Positions 25,993 through 34,155 of a stretch of DNA of 35,985 nucleotides are shown piece after piece. Source of the stretch: Planctomycetaceae bacterium (GTDB lineage Bacteria; Planctomycetota; Planctomycetia; Planctomycetales; Planctomycetaceae); NCBI GenBank assembly GCA_021732995.1, contig JAKFWA010000078.1, forward strand, positions 1 to 35,985, written 5' to 3'. The position numbers and the translations under genes are program-made. The notes below the pieces were generated by a model. That model did no database searches, was not told where the DNA came from, and was given only the letters and a program-made list of their open reading frames with translations. Within the stretch, counting starts at the first letter, position 1. The number at the start of each line of letters is the position of its first letter.

Positions 25993-26214
25993 TTGAAACA
26001 CAGAGGAACAGAGGTCACGGAGAAATGCGTCGGTTGGAGAGTTCTAGACTTTCAGACTTGGAGACAGTCAGACAGGGAGATCGCGAAGCGAGATCGCCGT
26101 TTCATGTCTGACAGTCTGAGGAGCTGAGTTCCTCCAAGTGGAGTACGAATGATCTCAAATCCGCCGCTCGCGCCCGCGAACCAGCTCCGTGCTATCTGTG
26201 TCTCTAAGTTTCAA
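25993..26214. repeat. Nested imperfect palindromic element
   Basis: The outer arms 25993-26022 and 26185-26214 match in 23 of 30 positions as inverted repeats (ending CACGGAG/CTCCGTG). Inner arms 26062-26074 and 26105-26117 match in 12 of 13. Between them lies a GATCGCGAAGCGAGATC-like core. The layout is that of a non-coding palindromic mobile or REP-like element sitting after the metallo-hydrolase gene. Confidence 0.65.
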
Positions 26215-26279
26215 ATCTGTCTGTAAAAGACAAATTGAGCCAGAATCGCTCATCGCTCCCTCAGAAATTGCTTCGGCGA

Positions 26280-26312
26280 TCTTAACAATTCCCACACGGT
26301 GAATTGTTAAGA
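26280..26312. promoter_or_regulatory. Perfect inverted repeat before the response regulator gene
   Basis: 12-bp arms TCTTAACAATTC (26280-26291) and GAATTGTTAAGA (26301-26312) with a 9-base spacer, ending 48 bases before ATG 26361. The position suits an operator for a dimeric regulator, perhaps autoregulation, or an mRNA hairpin in the leader. No T-run follows, so it is not a terminator. Confidence 0.6.
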
Positions 26313-26360
26313 CGCTGCCTCGTGGACCTGGTCAGAAACCTTCCTCGAAGACCTGAGACT

Positions 26361-27059
26361 ATGTCGAAGCAACGCATTCTGGTGATCGAAGACGAGCACG
26401 CCTTACAGGACATTTTGACGTACAACCTGCAGGCTGAGGGCTATGAAGTTCTCAGCGCGACCGACGGACAGCAGGGACTCTTGAAGGCTCAAACGGCGTT
26501 GCCGGATCTGGTGGTGCTGGACCTGATGCTGCCCGTTATTGACGGCCTGACCATCTGCCGCCAACTGCGTGGAGATCCCAAAACACGAAACATCCGCGTG
26601 CTGATGCTCACGGCAAAGAGCGAAGAAGTGGACGAGATTGTCGGCTTCAACATGGGAGCCGACGACTACGTGGCCAAGCCGTTCAAGGTGAAGCCGCTGA
26701 TCAGCCGCATCAAGGCGTTGTTGCGTCGTCCGACGACAGACTCCAGTAAGCAGGACGTCGTCGCCGTGCACGGGCTCGAAATTGATCGGCTCAACCATAC
26801 GGCGAAGCTCAACGGCGGCGAATTGGCTCTGACCCCGACCGAGTTCAAGCTGCTGTTCACGCTGGCCCGCCAGCCGGGACGCACCTATTCGCGCCTGGAG
26901 TTGCTGGATCAGGCCCGCGGCGAGGATGCCAACGCTCTTGAACGGACCATTGACGTGCACGTGCGGGCGCTGCGAGCCAAGCTGGGCCCGGCAGCCGACG
27001 TCATCTGCACGGTTCGCGGCATTGGCTACCGCATGGTGGTGGAACGTCCGGCGGAGTGA
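26361..27059 (+). CDS. OmpR/PhoB-family response regulator
   Basis: A 232-residue two-domain regulator. The receiver domain (1-120) has the acidic pair Glu10-Asp11, phosphorylated Asp54 (VVLDLMLP), Thr84 and Lys106 (VAKPFKV). The winged-helix DNA-binding domain (about 135-230) shows LTPTEFKLLFTLARQPGRTYSR and ERTIDVHVRALRAKLG, ending in GIGYRM. ATG 26361 was chosen because the receiver starts immediately; a longer frame to 26304 adds nothing recognisable. PhoB-like phosphate control is possible. No histidine kinase lies in the window, so its sensor is encoded elsewhere. A perfect inverted repeat upstream may be its target. Confidence 0.93.
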   Translation: MSKQRILVIEDEHALQDILTYNLQAEGYEVLSATDGQQGLLKAQTALPDLVVLDLMLPVIDGLTICRQLRGDPKTRNIRVLMLTAKSEEVDEIVGFNMGADDYVAKPFKVKPLISRIKALLRRPTTDSSKQDVVAVHGLEIDRLNHTAKLNGGELALTPTEFKLLFTLARQPGRTYSRLELLDQARGEDANALERTIDVHVRALRAKLGPAADVICTVRGIGYRMVVERPAE

Positions 27060-27218
27060 TCTCCGCCGCAAAAACAGGCTCGCGTGGCAGTTCGTATGGG
27101 TTTGACACGCGGGAGTTTGCAAGATTCTCCGAACACGTCTGGCTTAGGCTCACTCCGATCCGCTCAGATAACTAACCTGAAGGGCACAGTGCCTCGTTAG
27201 TCATCCTGAGTGAACTCC

Positions 27219-28253
27219 ATGCCGCCTCTTGTCTTCGAGCCTTACTACCGACCCCAGCCGTGGGGTGGTCGTCGCTTCGTGGACCTTGGCCGCGATCTGC
27301 CATCAGCGGATCTTTATGGGGAATGCTGGGACCTGAGTGCTCATCGCCATCACTTCAGCCGGGTGGCCGAAGGACCGTGGGCGGGCAGCCTGTTGACCGA
27401 CCTCTGGCGCGAGCATGCCGTCGAGTGGACCGCCAACGAAGCCGCCGCTGACGCCGACTTTCCGCTGCTCATCAAGCTGCTGGATTGCGAGCAACCGCTG
27501 TCCGTGCAGGTGCATCCCGATGATGCTCTGGCGAGCCGTGCGGGACCGCAAGAATCCGGCAAGGCGGAAGCGTGGGTGGTGATGGACGTCGCTCCAACCG
27601 GCCGTGTCTACGCTGGACTGAAGCCTGAAGTCACTGCACACAGCCTGCGAAAACATCTCGACGCGGGCACGGTGGTGGACTGCCTGCATTCGTTCGTGCC
27701 GCAATCCGGCGACTGCATTCTGGTGCAGCCGGGAACTGTGCACGCGATCGCGAATGGCGTGCTACTGGTCGAAGTGCAGCAGACGAGCGACATCACCTGG
27801 CGGCTGTTCGACTGGAACCGCGTCGGCCTGGATGGTCGCCCGCGTGAACTGCATGTCGAAGAAGCCCTGACCGCGATTGACTGGTCCCTGGGGCCGGTCA
27901 ATCCCCTGCGCCGCCGAGCACGCGCGCTGAATCAGTCTTCGCCGTGCTCTGAGCGTCTCGTCGATTGCGAGTATTTCAGTTTGGAACGCTTCCGCAGCCG
28001 AGCGACGTTCGAGATGCCCTGGTCCGATCAGCTTTCCGTCTGGACGGTGCTGGCTGGTTCCGTCTGCCTCAAGCAACGCGGCACGAGTTATCAACGTCGC
28101 TTCCAGCGCGGTGAGACGGTGCTCATCCCCGCGACCTCCGACGTGACGATCTGGGAGCCTCAAGGCGAAGCTGAGTTACTGGGTGTCACGGTGCCGCTGC
28201 TGAACGCTTCACCGCGTCCGCACGCATCAGTTGCCTGCGAACTGAAGAGCTGA
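27219..28253 (+). CDS. manA: Class I mannose-6-phosphate isomerase
   Basis: About 344 residues, the length of the compact class I type found in Bacillus rather than the 390-residue enterobacterial form. The zinc-site cupin motifs are present: LSVQVHPDDALA (95-105), ESGKAEAWVV (112-121) and VQPGTVHAIANGVLLVEVQQ. The enzyme interconverts fructose-6-phosphate and mannose-6-phosphate in the cytoplasm, supplying GDP-mannose for surface sugars or allowing mannose use. ATG 27219 begins the recognisable fold; a GTG at 27210 would add three residues, and neither has a strong ribosome binding site. It stands between the regulator and the MoxR gene, each with its own intergenic spacing. Confidence 0.9.
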   Translation: MPPLVFEPYYRPQPWGGRRFVDLGRDLPSADLYGECWDLSAHRHHFSRVAEGPWAGSLLTDLWREHAVEWTANEAAADADFPLLIKLLDCEQPLSVQVHPDDALASRAGPQESGKAEAWVVMDVAPTGRVYAGLKPEVTAHSLRKHLDAGTVVDCLHSFVPQSGDCILVQPGTVHAIANGVLLVEVQQTSDITWRLFDWNRVGLDGRPRELHVEEALTAIDWSLGPVNPLRRRARALNQSSPCSERLVDCEYFSLERFRSRATFEMPWSDQLSVWTVLAGSVCLKQRGTSYQRRFQRGETVLIPATSDVTIWEPQGEAELLGVTVPLLNASPRPHASVACELKS

Positions 28254-28380
28254 CGAACTGCTGGATCAATTGCGAGCCAGTGTTGTCGGCTGCTCGACCG
28301 CGTTTGAAACAGCTTTTAGAGTAGCCGCGCTGACAGTGCTCGTGACGTACCGGCTGTGACACATCCGAGAAGGACCGCAC

Positions 28381-29394
28381 ATGCTTGAGAACACCGAAGT
28401 CGACGACGAACTGCGCCTCATTCAACAGATCCGTGCGGCGCGCGGCGCCATCATGGCCGAACTCAGCAAAGCCATCGTCGGCCAGAACGAAGCGATCGAG
28501 CAGCTTCTGCTGGCACTGTTTGCGGGCGGTCATTGCCTCATCACCGGCGCTCCGGGGCTGGCCAAGACCTTGCTGGTGAAGTCCGTCGCGGATCTGTTCC
28601 ATCTCAAGTTTCAGCGTATCCAGTTCACTCCCGACCTGATGCCCGCCGACATCACCGGCACCGAAATTCTGGAAACGGACGAAGCGGGTCGCCGTCGGAT
28701 GGTGTTCGTACCGGGTCCGATCTTCGCCAACGTGATCCTTGCCGACGAAATCAACCGCACGCCGCCCAAGACACAGGCGGCCATGCTGGAAGCCATGCAG
28801 GAGCATCAGGTCACGGCAGCGGGCAAACGCTGCAAGCTGGATGAACCGTTCTTCGTGCTGGCGACTCAGAACCCGATTGAAATGGAAGGCACGTATCCGC
28901 TGCCGGAAGCTCAACTCGACCGGTTCATGTTCAATGTGGTCATCGACTATCTGCCCGAAGACGACGAAGTTGCGGTCGTGACACGGACCACGTCCGTCGT
29001 TCCGGAAGCGATCAACGCACTGTATTCGGGCGAGGACCTGCTGAAGTTCCGCGAACTCGTCCGCTCGGTGCCCATTGCCGAGGACGTCGTGCGTTATTCC
29101 GTTCGTCTGGCGGCCGTGTCGCGACCGCATCAAGCCGGCACGCCGGACTTCGTCAATGAATGGGTGAGCTGGGGAGCCGGACTGCGGGCAGGCCAGTTTC
29201 TCGTGCTGGGTGCTAAAGCCCGAGCTCTGCTCAACGGCCATTCGCATGTCAGCCTCGACGACATTCGCGCGGTGGCTCGCCCCGTGCTGCGGCATCGCAT
29301 TCTGATCAACTACCGAGCTGAAGCGGACGGTATCACCACCGAGCAAATCATTGAGAAATTGCTGGCACACGTGCAGCCAGTCACCTCGAAGTAG
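28381..29394 (+). CDS. MoxR-family AAA+ ATPase
   Basis: A 337-residue AAA+ protein of the MoxR group. Walker A GAPGLAKT (56-63), Walker B VILADE (118-123) followed by INRTPPKTQAAMLEAMQEHQV, sensor 1 FFVLATQNPIEMEGTYPLPEAQLDRF, and a C-terminal lid. These ATPases act as chaperones that assemble metal- or von Willebrand-type proteins. ATG 28381 follows GAAGGA. The usual downstream DUF58 and VWA genes are missing: the sequence after the stop is the hairpin array and then an opposite-strand gene. So this copy may work with partners encoded elsewhere. Confidence 0.93.
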   Translation: MLENTEVDDELRLIQQIRAARGAIMAELSKAIVGQNEAIEQLLLALFAGGHCLITGAPGLAKTLLVKSVADLFHLKFQRIQFTPDLMPADITGTEILETDEAGRRRMVFVPGPIFANVILADEINRTPPKTQAAMLEAMQEHQVTAAGKRCKLDEPFFVLATQNPIEMEGTYPLPEAQLDRFMFNVVIDYLPEDDEVAVVTRTTSVVPEAINALYSGEDLLKFRELVRSVPIAEDVVRYSVRLAAVSRPHQAGTPDFVNEWVSWGAGLRAGQFLVLGAKARALLNGHSHVSLDDIRAVARPVLRHRILINYRAEADGITTEQIIEKLLAHVQPVTSK

Positions 29395-29460
29395 TGAATT
29401 GATACGCGGGCACGCCGCTGATACGGATTTCAGGAAATAATTGCGCGTAAGGTCTGAGCC

Positions 29461-29651
29461 GTAGCAGGCACTCTCCGAGTGCCGTGGCCTTTTTGTGGAG
29501 CACGGTTTTATCGTGCTTGTTTTCAGGCACTTTGGAAACGTGCCTCACAATTTGCCGGCAGTTGGCGGATAGGATTGTCCGCCCTTCATCAGGTGGCCCG
29601 AAAAACTAACCTGCCGAGTTCTGCGGACGGCACATGGAATGTGCCTGCTAC
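29461..29651. repeat. Composite hairpin array with terminal inverted repeats
   Basis: Terminal arms GTAGCAGGCAC (29461-29471) and GTGCCTGCTAC (29641-29651) are perfect inverted copies. Each end holds a hairpin with a 3-base loop: GGCACTC/GAGTGCC at 29467-29483 and GGCACAT/ATGTGCC at 29629-29645. Three more hairpins lie between, at 29499-29517, 29525-29545 and 29564-29583. The stretch has no gene. It follows MoxR and precedes the opposite-strand stop at 29695. Confidence 0.85.
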
Positions 29652-29694
29652 TTTGAATGTCAATCCGCCGCGCAATTGCTTGACGCGATCGGTA

Positions 29695-30636
29695 CTACAT
29701 ACCGCCCTCGGCGGGGGCGCCGTTGACTTCCTGGATGTACGTGGCGATGTCCTTAATCAGGCGATCGTCATCCAGCAGATTGCCGAACTGCGAATGCAGG
29801 AACGAGACTTTCAAATAGGCCTCAAGAGGTCCCACACTGGAACTGGTGGCTTTCGAGATCAGAATCGCGAAGAACTGAGCGGCTTCGTCGTCGTACTCCG
29901 GGCGGAAGGCGCGGGCGGCCCGCAGGATGCGGCTCGAATCGACAGTCGCGCGCGCTTGTGCGAGGTCCGCTTGGGGGCTGAGCCATTCCAACACTCGCCG
30001 CCACGCATTGCTGGCGGTTGCAAAGCTCTTGGGATTATTCAGCGCGTCCTTCTTGAAGAGTTCCAACTGCAGCGTCAGCGCGCGTTTGGGATCGGTCTCG
30101 ACCTTCTGCTTCTCAACCGTGATGCGGCCAAAAGACTCGTTCCAATTGGCACTCCGCAGAGCGCGCAGTTCATGGCTTTGAGTGCGAAACGCGCCGGCAA
30201 CCTGACTGCCGATGCCTGAGTCGTAACCATTGCGCTGTCCGCGCGTCACAATGTTTGTGCGGACGAAGGACTCTTCCACACTGTCGCCGGTGGTGATGGG
30301 GACCAGGTCCTTTTCCAGAGCCACCACCAGATCTCCGGTCCGGATCGGGGCCAGTTTTGAATTGGCAAATAGGGATTTCGTGGCGTCCACTCGTTCAAGC
30401 TTTACCACGCCGATCGGGTGATAGACCCGGTTCCGCGCGCGGAAGATGGCCACGGTCTGAAAGTCGTTAACCCGATGGGCAAAGCCCATGTCGATGAAAC
30501 CGAAGCGTTCGTCGGTGGTGCTCACTTCGCCAAACACAAAACCTCGCGTTGACCACGGTTCAGCCTGAGAGTTCGAAATCAGCAGGCTGCTGGCAACCAG
30601 AAACAGGGCGGTGATGACGGTCGAGCGGCGGAACAT
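29695..30636 (-). CDS. Exported protein of unknown function
   Basis: A 313-residue protein. ATG 30636 starts a signal peptide (MFRRSTVITALFLVASSLLI, cut after SQA near 25) and has GGAG 9 bases upstream; the longer frame to 30717 has no such features. The N-terminal third is beta-rich (FGEVSTTDERFGFIDMGF, FRARNRVYHPIGVVKLERVD), the remainder helical. I do not recognise a family. It lies downstream of the wall protein gene in the same direction? No: both run on the minus strand, but the wall gene's terminator at 30766-30803 separates them, so it is transcribed alone. Confidence 0.72.
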   Translation of the reverse strand: MFRRSTVITALFLVASSLLISNSQAEPWSTRGFVFGEVSTTDERFGFIDMGFAHRVNDFQTVAIFRARNRVYHPIGVVKLERVDATKSLFANSKLAPIRTGDLVVALEKDLVPITTGDSVEESFVRTNIVTRGQRNGYDSGIGSQVAGAFRTQSHELRALRSANWNESFGRITVEKQKVETDPKRALTLQLELFKKDALNNPKSFATASNAWRRVLEWLSPQADLAQARATVDSSRILRAARAFRPEYDDEAAQFFAILISKATSSSVGPLEAYLKVSFLHSQFGNLLDDDRLIKDIATYIQEVNGAPAEGGM

Positions 30637-30765
30637 ATCGGTGACTCCGGGATTCAAGGGCAGCTCGAATCTATCAAGACTTCCGCAGCCTGAAAGATCA
30701 GGTCCGGTTGCTGGCATCGCTTTTCAGCCGGAATTCACGGCACGCGCGGCATACCCGGTACAAAA

Positions 30766-30803
30766 GAAAAACGCCCGGCACTGATTGCTCAGGGCCGGGC
30801 GTT
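30766..30803 (-). terminator. Rho-independent terminator of the YTV-type wall protein gene
   Basis: Perfect 10-bp stem AACGCCCGGC/GCCGGGCGTT (30770-30779 with 30794-30803), 14-base loop, followed on the minus strand by a T-run (30770-30766) and further T/C bases. It lies 25 bases after the wall protein stop at 30829. Confidence 0.92.
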
Positions 30804-30828
30804 CGTTGTCATTCAACAATCCGACGGA

Positions 30829-32217
30829 TTAGGCGTCGCCAGACTTAGGAAGAACTGGCTCGGCGCTCGGAACCTTTTCCTCAGCCTTGGGCTCTGCTGG
30901 CGGCAGAGATGGGACTTGAGCATCCGGGGTCGGAGCAACCTTCAGGCTCTCGCGAGCACCAGCATCGGCTGGCGTTCCGCAGGTGCCTGTGGCGCAGGTG
31001 CCGGTTGAGCAACTGCCGAGGTTCTGGCAGACGGTCGTCGGAACCAGACGGCAAACTTCGTATTCCACTTCGCGTGCAACTTGCTTGCAGACCATGCGTT
31101 GATAGGTCACGGGCACCTTCTTCTCCACACAGCGAGCAACTCGCTCCGTGAAGGTGTACGGCACTTGACGCTCAACACAGTACGGAACCTTGCGTGAGCA
31201 GACTTCGGTCACCATGCGGCAGGTGCGAACCGGAATCTTGCGGACGCATTGCTCTTGCACCATACGGCAGGTGCGAACAGGAACCTTCTCGGTCACCACT
31301 TCCTGCACCATTTTGCAGACGCGGTGCGGAACCTTCTCGCAGACTTCCGAGGTCTCGATGCGGCAGACCTTCGTTGGGATCTTCTCGATGATCTCTTCAC
31401 GTTCGTAGCGGACAACCTTCTCCTGCACCTTGCAGCGCACGATTTCAGGCTGGTACGTCGTGCAGGCGACTTCGCGCTCGACGAGGTTCGGGCACCACGA
31501 CTTCTTGCAACCCTTGAAGCCAGGACCTTGAACCAGTGTCAGCATCGGGATGCCAGCACACGGATCGCACTTGAGAGCCAGCAGCGGCAGACCGGGATAG
31601 CAGACTTCGCGAGTGACCCACTGGCCATGATCTTCGCAGACCTTCTTGCAGGTCGTGACTGGCTTCCACTCGGTCTTGCAGACTTCGCGCTCGACGATTT
31701 CTTCAACCGGACGGCAGACCGTGCGGCGGCATTCGCGTTCGACGGTATCCCAGACCTGCTTGCAAACCGTGCGACGCACTTCGCGTTCGCAGGTTTCCCA
31801 GACAGGACGGCAGACCGTGCGCTGACACTCACGCTCGGAAGTCTCCCAGACCGGCTTGCAGACGGTGTAGGCTTCTTCGCGCCAGCTCGTTTCATAGACG
31901 GGACGTTGAACTTCGTAGTTGCACTCACGATAGGCCGTCTCGCGAACGGTCTTCGAGCATTGCACTTCACGAGTATCCCAGACCGTTTCGAAGACCGTCT
32001 TCTCGCAAGCCACTTCCTGTGGCTCCCAGACGGTTTCCATCACGGTCTTCTTGCAGACCTGACGTTCGACTTTACAAGTCGTGTAGCAAGAGGTGGGTTG
32101 ACAGGCGACCGTTGGGCAACAGTTATAGCTCCCAACGCCGCAGTACCCGCCCGCCTCGGCTGAAGCCGCTACCGATGCAGCGACGCAAGCAGCCAATGAA
32201 GCGAACAGTTTTCTCAT
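30829..32217 (-). CDS. Cysteine-rich repeat wall protein, planctomycete YTV type
   Basis: A 462-residue protein with a signal peptide (to about residue 22, cut after AEA). It is rich in Cys, Val, Thr, Arg and Glu. A 16-residue repeat is plain: Cys55, 71 and 87, then Cys120, 136, 152 and 168 with CxPVWETxEREx2RTV units, and in the second half Cys285, 301, 317 and 333 with C[RK]MVxExxxxKxPVRT units. A central insert (about 205-245, YPGLPLLALKCDPC) is different, and the tail is Pro/Glu-rich. It resembles the YTV proteins reported as cysteine-rich cell-wall components of Rhodopirellula (recalled). A GAGGGAGA site precedes ATG 32217. Strong terminator downstream; probably highly expressed. Confidence 0.9.
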   Translation of the reverse strand: MRKLFASLAACVAASVAASAEAGGYCGVGSYNCCPTVACQPTSCYTTCKVERQVCKKTVMETVWEPQEVACEKTVFETVWDTREVQCSKTVRETAYRECNYEVQRPVYETSWREEAYTVCKPVWETSERECQRTVCRPVWETCEREVRRTVCKQVWDTVERECRRTVCRPVEEIVEREVCKTEWKPVTTCKKVCEDHGQWVTREVCYPGLPLLALKCDPCAGIPMLTLVQGPGFKGCKKSWCPNLVEREVACTTYQPEIVRCKVQEKVVRYEREEIIEKIPTKVCRIETSEVCEKVPHRVCKMVQEVVTEKVPVRTCRMVQEQCVRKIPVRTCRMVTEVCSRKVPYCVERQVPYTFTERVARCVEKKVPVTYQRMVCKQVAREVEYEVCRLVPTTVCQNLGSCSTGTCATGTCGTPADAGARESLKVAPTPDAQVPSLPPAEPKAEEKVPSAEPVLPKSGDA

Positions 32218-32778
32218 GAGCGGTCTCCCTCGCGGACTCGGAGTGTGAATGAAGCTTGAGTCGTTCGAATCCCCGCGAACTCAAGCGGTAATGACAATTG
32301 AAGCGCGGCTGCTGAATAGCTCCGTACCGAGCCGCAAGGCTTCGTGCACTCCTTTGCGCGTACCTCCACTCCTGATGGAATTATGGCCCTCAGTATGGCC
32401 CTTGAGCAAAAGGCCGGTCAGCAAATCTAAGCAGGACCTCCCGATCTGTGCCGAACGAATCGATTAACCAGACCTGACAAGATTGTCGCTTTAGCGAAAC
32501 ACCGGCGAACTGGCGAAATGGGTGAAGTTTGAGGCTGTCGGGCCGGCCAACTTTGCCCGGACTCTCATGGCGCCGCGCCACAACGTGACTTCTCGGCACC
32601 TCTAGCAAATCCCGTTCGCACGGATTCACAGTCACGGTCACCCGCGAGCGGCATAACCGGATGCTGAAAATGGAGCGGCGCACAAATCCTTCTCCCCCTT
32701 CGCAAGGGGAGAAGGTGGCCATCAGGCCGGAAGAGGGGGGACGAACCCAGCTTCGCCCCTTATTCCTTACAAGGTTGC
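32218..32778. other. Intergenic region upstream of the wall protein gene
   Basis: About 560 bases without a supported gene. It should hold the wall protein promoter near 32218-32350. A palindromic element lies at 32688-32715. A long minus-strand frame across 32390-32845 has no ribosome binding site and reads through the palindrome, so I leave it out. Confidence 0.4.
32688..32715. repeat. Hairpin element CCTTCTCCCC/GGGGAGAAGG
   Basis: A 12-bp stem with one bulged C and a CGC loop, followed by a small GGCC-ATCA-GGCC hairpin and a G-run. The sequence type (ccttctccccttcgcaaggggagaagg) is a widely scattered bacterial intergenic palindrome. Confidence 0.75.
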
Positions 32779-33630
32779 TCAACCGTTGCTTCGGGCCATG
32801 ATCGCACAACACACATAGGTGCGGGCGACGAACGGCCACAGCCACGGATCAGCAATTTGCAGCGACTGCAGTTGCGGCGCGATACGTTCATCCGTCTGCA
32901 AAGACTGCAACAGGATGCCGGGATTCAGACCGGAGAAGAAATTGTTCGCGTTGATGAGTCGTGTGGTCAGCGCCGCCAGTTGTGACTCCGGAACACTGAG
33001 GATCTCGGGAGCCGTATCGGATGAAACAATTTCGCTGATCAGCAGCACCTGTCCGCCAGCCTTCGTGAGTTCAAACAACTGCCGGAAGTGTTGAGTTCGC
33101 AAGGCTTGAGTGAGTCGCAGAAACCCGGCATGCGCTGTGCCAACGCACTTCGCGGCCAGTTCCACCAGTTGTGAGAGCAGACCAATCGAGGCCACTACAT
33201 CGCACCGGCCCGGCAGTTCGAACGGCGTCAACTGCGGCAATCTGGTCGCGAGATCCGCCACCGTTTCGATTGTTGACGACGGCGACAGTTGAGCCAGTTC
33301 CGTGAACGTTCCTGTGAGGTCGACATCTCCGTGCAACTCGATGTGCGAGTCATCGCCGAGTTGTTGCGCCGCCAACCCGCCTCGCAGCGAGTTCGCATCA
33401 AGATCGACCAGGTGGATACGCCCTACGACTTCCAGCAGGCGATTGAGGTCCACGTCGTTGCAGTTGCCAGCACCGAGGATGCACAGCTCCGACGACTTTC
33501 CTGCAGGAGCCATCTGCAGCAGCAGTTGAGTGACGCGCTCGCGGTGCGGTTGATACAGATCCCAGGCCGAGCGAGAGAGTTCATTGCGACGAAATTGCTC
33601 CTCGCTCAGCGTGTCCATGAGATCTCGCAT
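32779..33630 (-). CDS. Methyltransferase-like protein of unknown substrate
   Basis: A 283-residue protein with a Rossmann-like start: LCILGAGNCNDVDL (49-62) fits a methyltransferase motif I, and RIHLVDLDANSLRGG (71-85) fits the acidic motif II. A motif GQVLLISEIVSSD follows about 130 residues later. This is the pattern of a class I SAM-dependent methyltransferase, but the substrate is not evident. The start is ATG 33630 or ATG 33618 (MDTLSEEQF); neither ribosome binding site is decisive. It begins 13 bases after the peroxiredoxin stop, forming the third gene of the nitroreductase-peroxiredoxin operon. Confidence 0.7.
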   Translation of the reverse strand: MRDLMDTLSEEQFRRNELSRSAWDLYQPHRERVTQLLLQMAPAGKSSELCILGAGNCNDVDLNRLLEVVGRIHLVDLDANSLRGGLAAQQLGDDSHIELHGDVDLTGTFTELAQLSPSSTIETVADLATRLPQLTPFELPGRCDVVASIGLLSQLVELAAKCVGTAHAGFLRLTQALRTQHFRQLFELTKAGGQVLLISEIVSSDTAPEILSVPESQLAALTTRLINANNFFSGLNPGILLQSLQTDERIAPQLQSLQIADPWLWPFVARTYVCCAIMARSNG

Positions 33631-33643
33631 TCAAGACATACAC

Positions 33644-34114
33644 TCACAGCGCGGCCACAGCCTCGGCAACCTCGGTCACATGGCCATCGACTTTCACCTT
33701 CGGCCACGCGCGGGCAATCTTGCCCTGCTTGTCGATCAGGAAGGTGGCTCGCTGCACGCCCATCGAGACTTTGCCGTACATGTTCTTCTCGACCCACACG
33801 CCGTACTTCTCGCAGATCGAATGGTCTTCATCGGCGAGCAGCGGGAAGGGCAGTTCAAACTTGGTCGCAAACTTCTCATGCGATTTGACGTCGTCGGTGC
33901 TGATGCCCAGCACCACGGTGTCGGCGCTCTGGATGCGAGCGATGTTGTCACGGAAGTCGCAGGCTTCAGTCGTGCAGCCCGGCGTGTTGTCGCGCGGATA
34001 AAAGTAGAGCACGACGTTCTTCTCACCCTTGAACTGGCTGAGCTTGATCTTGCCTTCGGGATAGGCGGGCAGATTGAAAGCCGGGGCTGTGGAACCAACT
34101 TCTGGCATGCTCAT
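33644..34114 (-). CDS. bcp: Thiol peroxidase, BCP/PrxQ-type peroxiredoxin
   Basis: A 156-residue peroxiredoxin. The peroxidatic cysteine lies in NTPGCTTEACDFRD: Cys47 with a resolving-type Cys52 five residues later, as in BCP/PrxQ. It reduces peroxides in the cytoplasm using thioredoxin. I chose ATG 34114 because AGGA lies 8 bases upstream; the TTG at 34120 is only 3 bases from it. It is the middle gene of an operon with the nitroreductase (41 bases upstream) and the methyltransferase-like gene (13 bases downstream), which suggests an oxidative stress function. Confidence 0.93.
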   Translation of the reverse strand: MSMPEVGSTAPAFNLPAYPEGKIKLSQFKGEKNVVLYFYPRDNTPGCTTEACDFRDNIARIQSADTVVLGISTDDVKSHEKFATKFELPFPLLADEDHSICEKYGVWVEKNMYGKVSMGVQRATFLIDKQGKIARAWPKVKVDGHVTEVAEAVAAL

Positions 34115-34155
34115 CGACAAAGTCCTGTGTGATTAACGAATGATTTGAAAGGGCA

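Noticed and set aside
28186-29370. Minus-strand open frame of 394 codons opposite MoxR
   Set aside because: The plus-strand MoxR ATPase is certain; this is its shadow with His/Arg/Gln-rich composition.
29461-29651. CRISPR-like array
   Set aside because: The hairpin units are inverted rather than direct repeats, differ in sequence and have no uniform spacers.
31249-32163. Plus-strand open frame of 304 codons opposite the wall protein
   Set aside because: Repetitive sequence on the opposite strand of the Cys-rich repeats; the wall protein has a signal peptide, ribosome binding site and terminator.
32390-32845. Minus-strand open frame of 151 codons upstream of the wall protein
   Set aside because: Reads through the palindrome at 32688 and overlaps the methyltransferase-like gene; no ribosome binding site.
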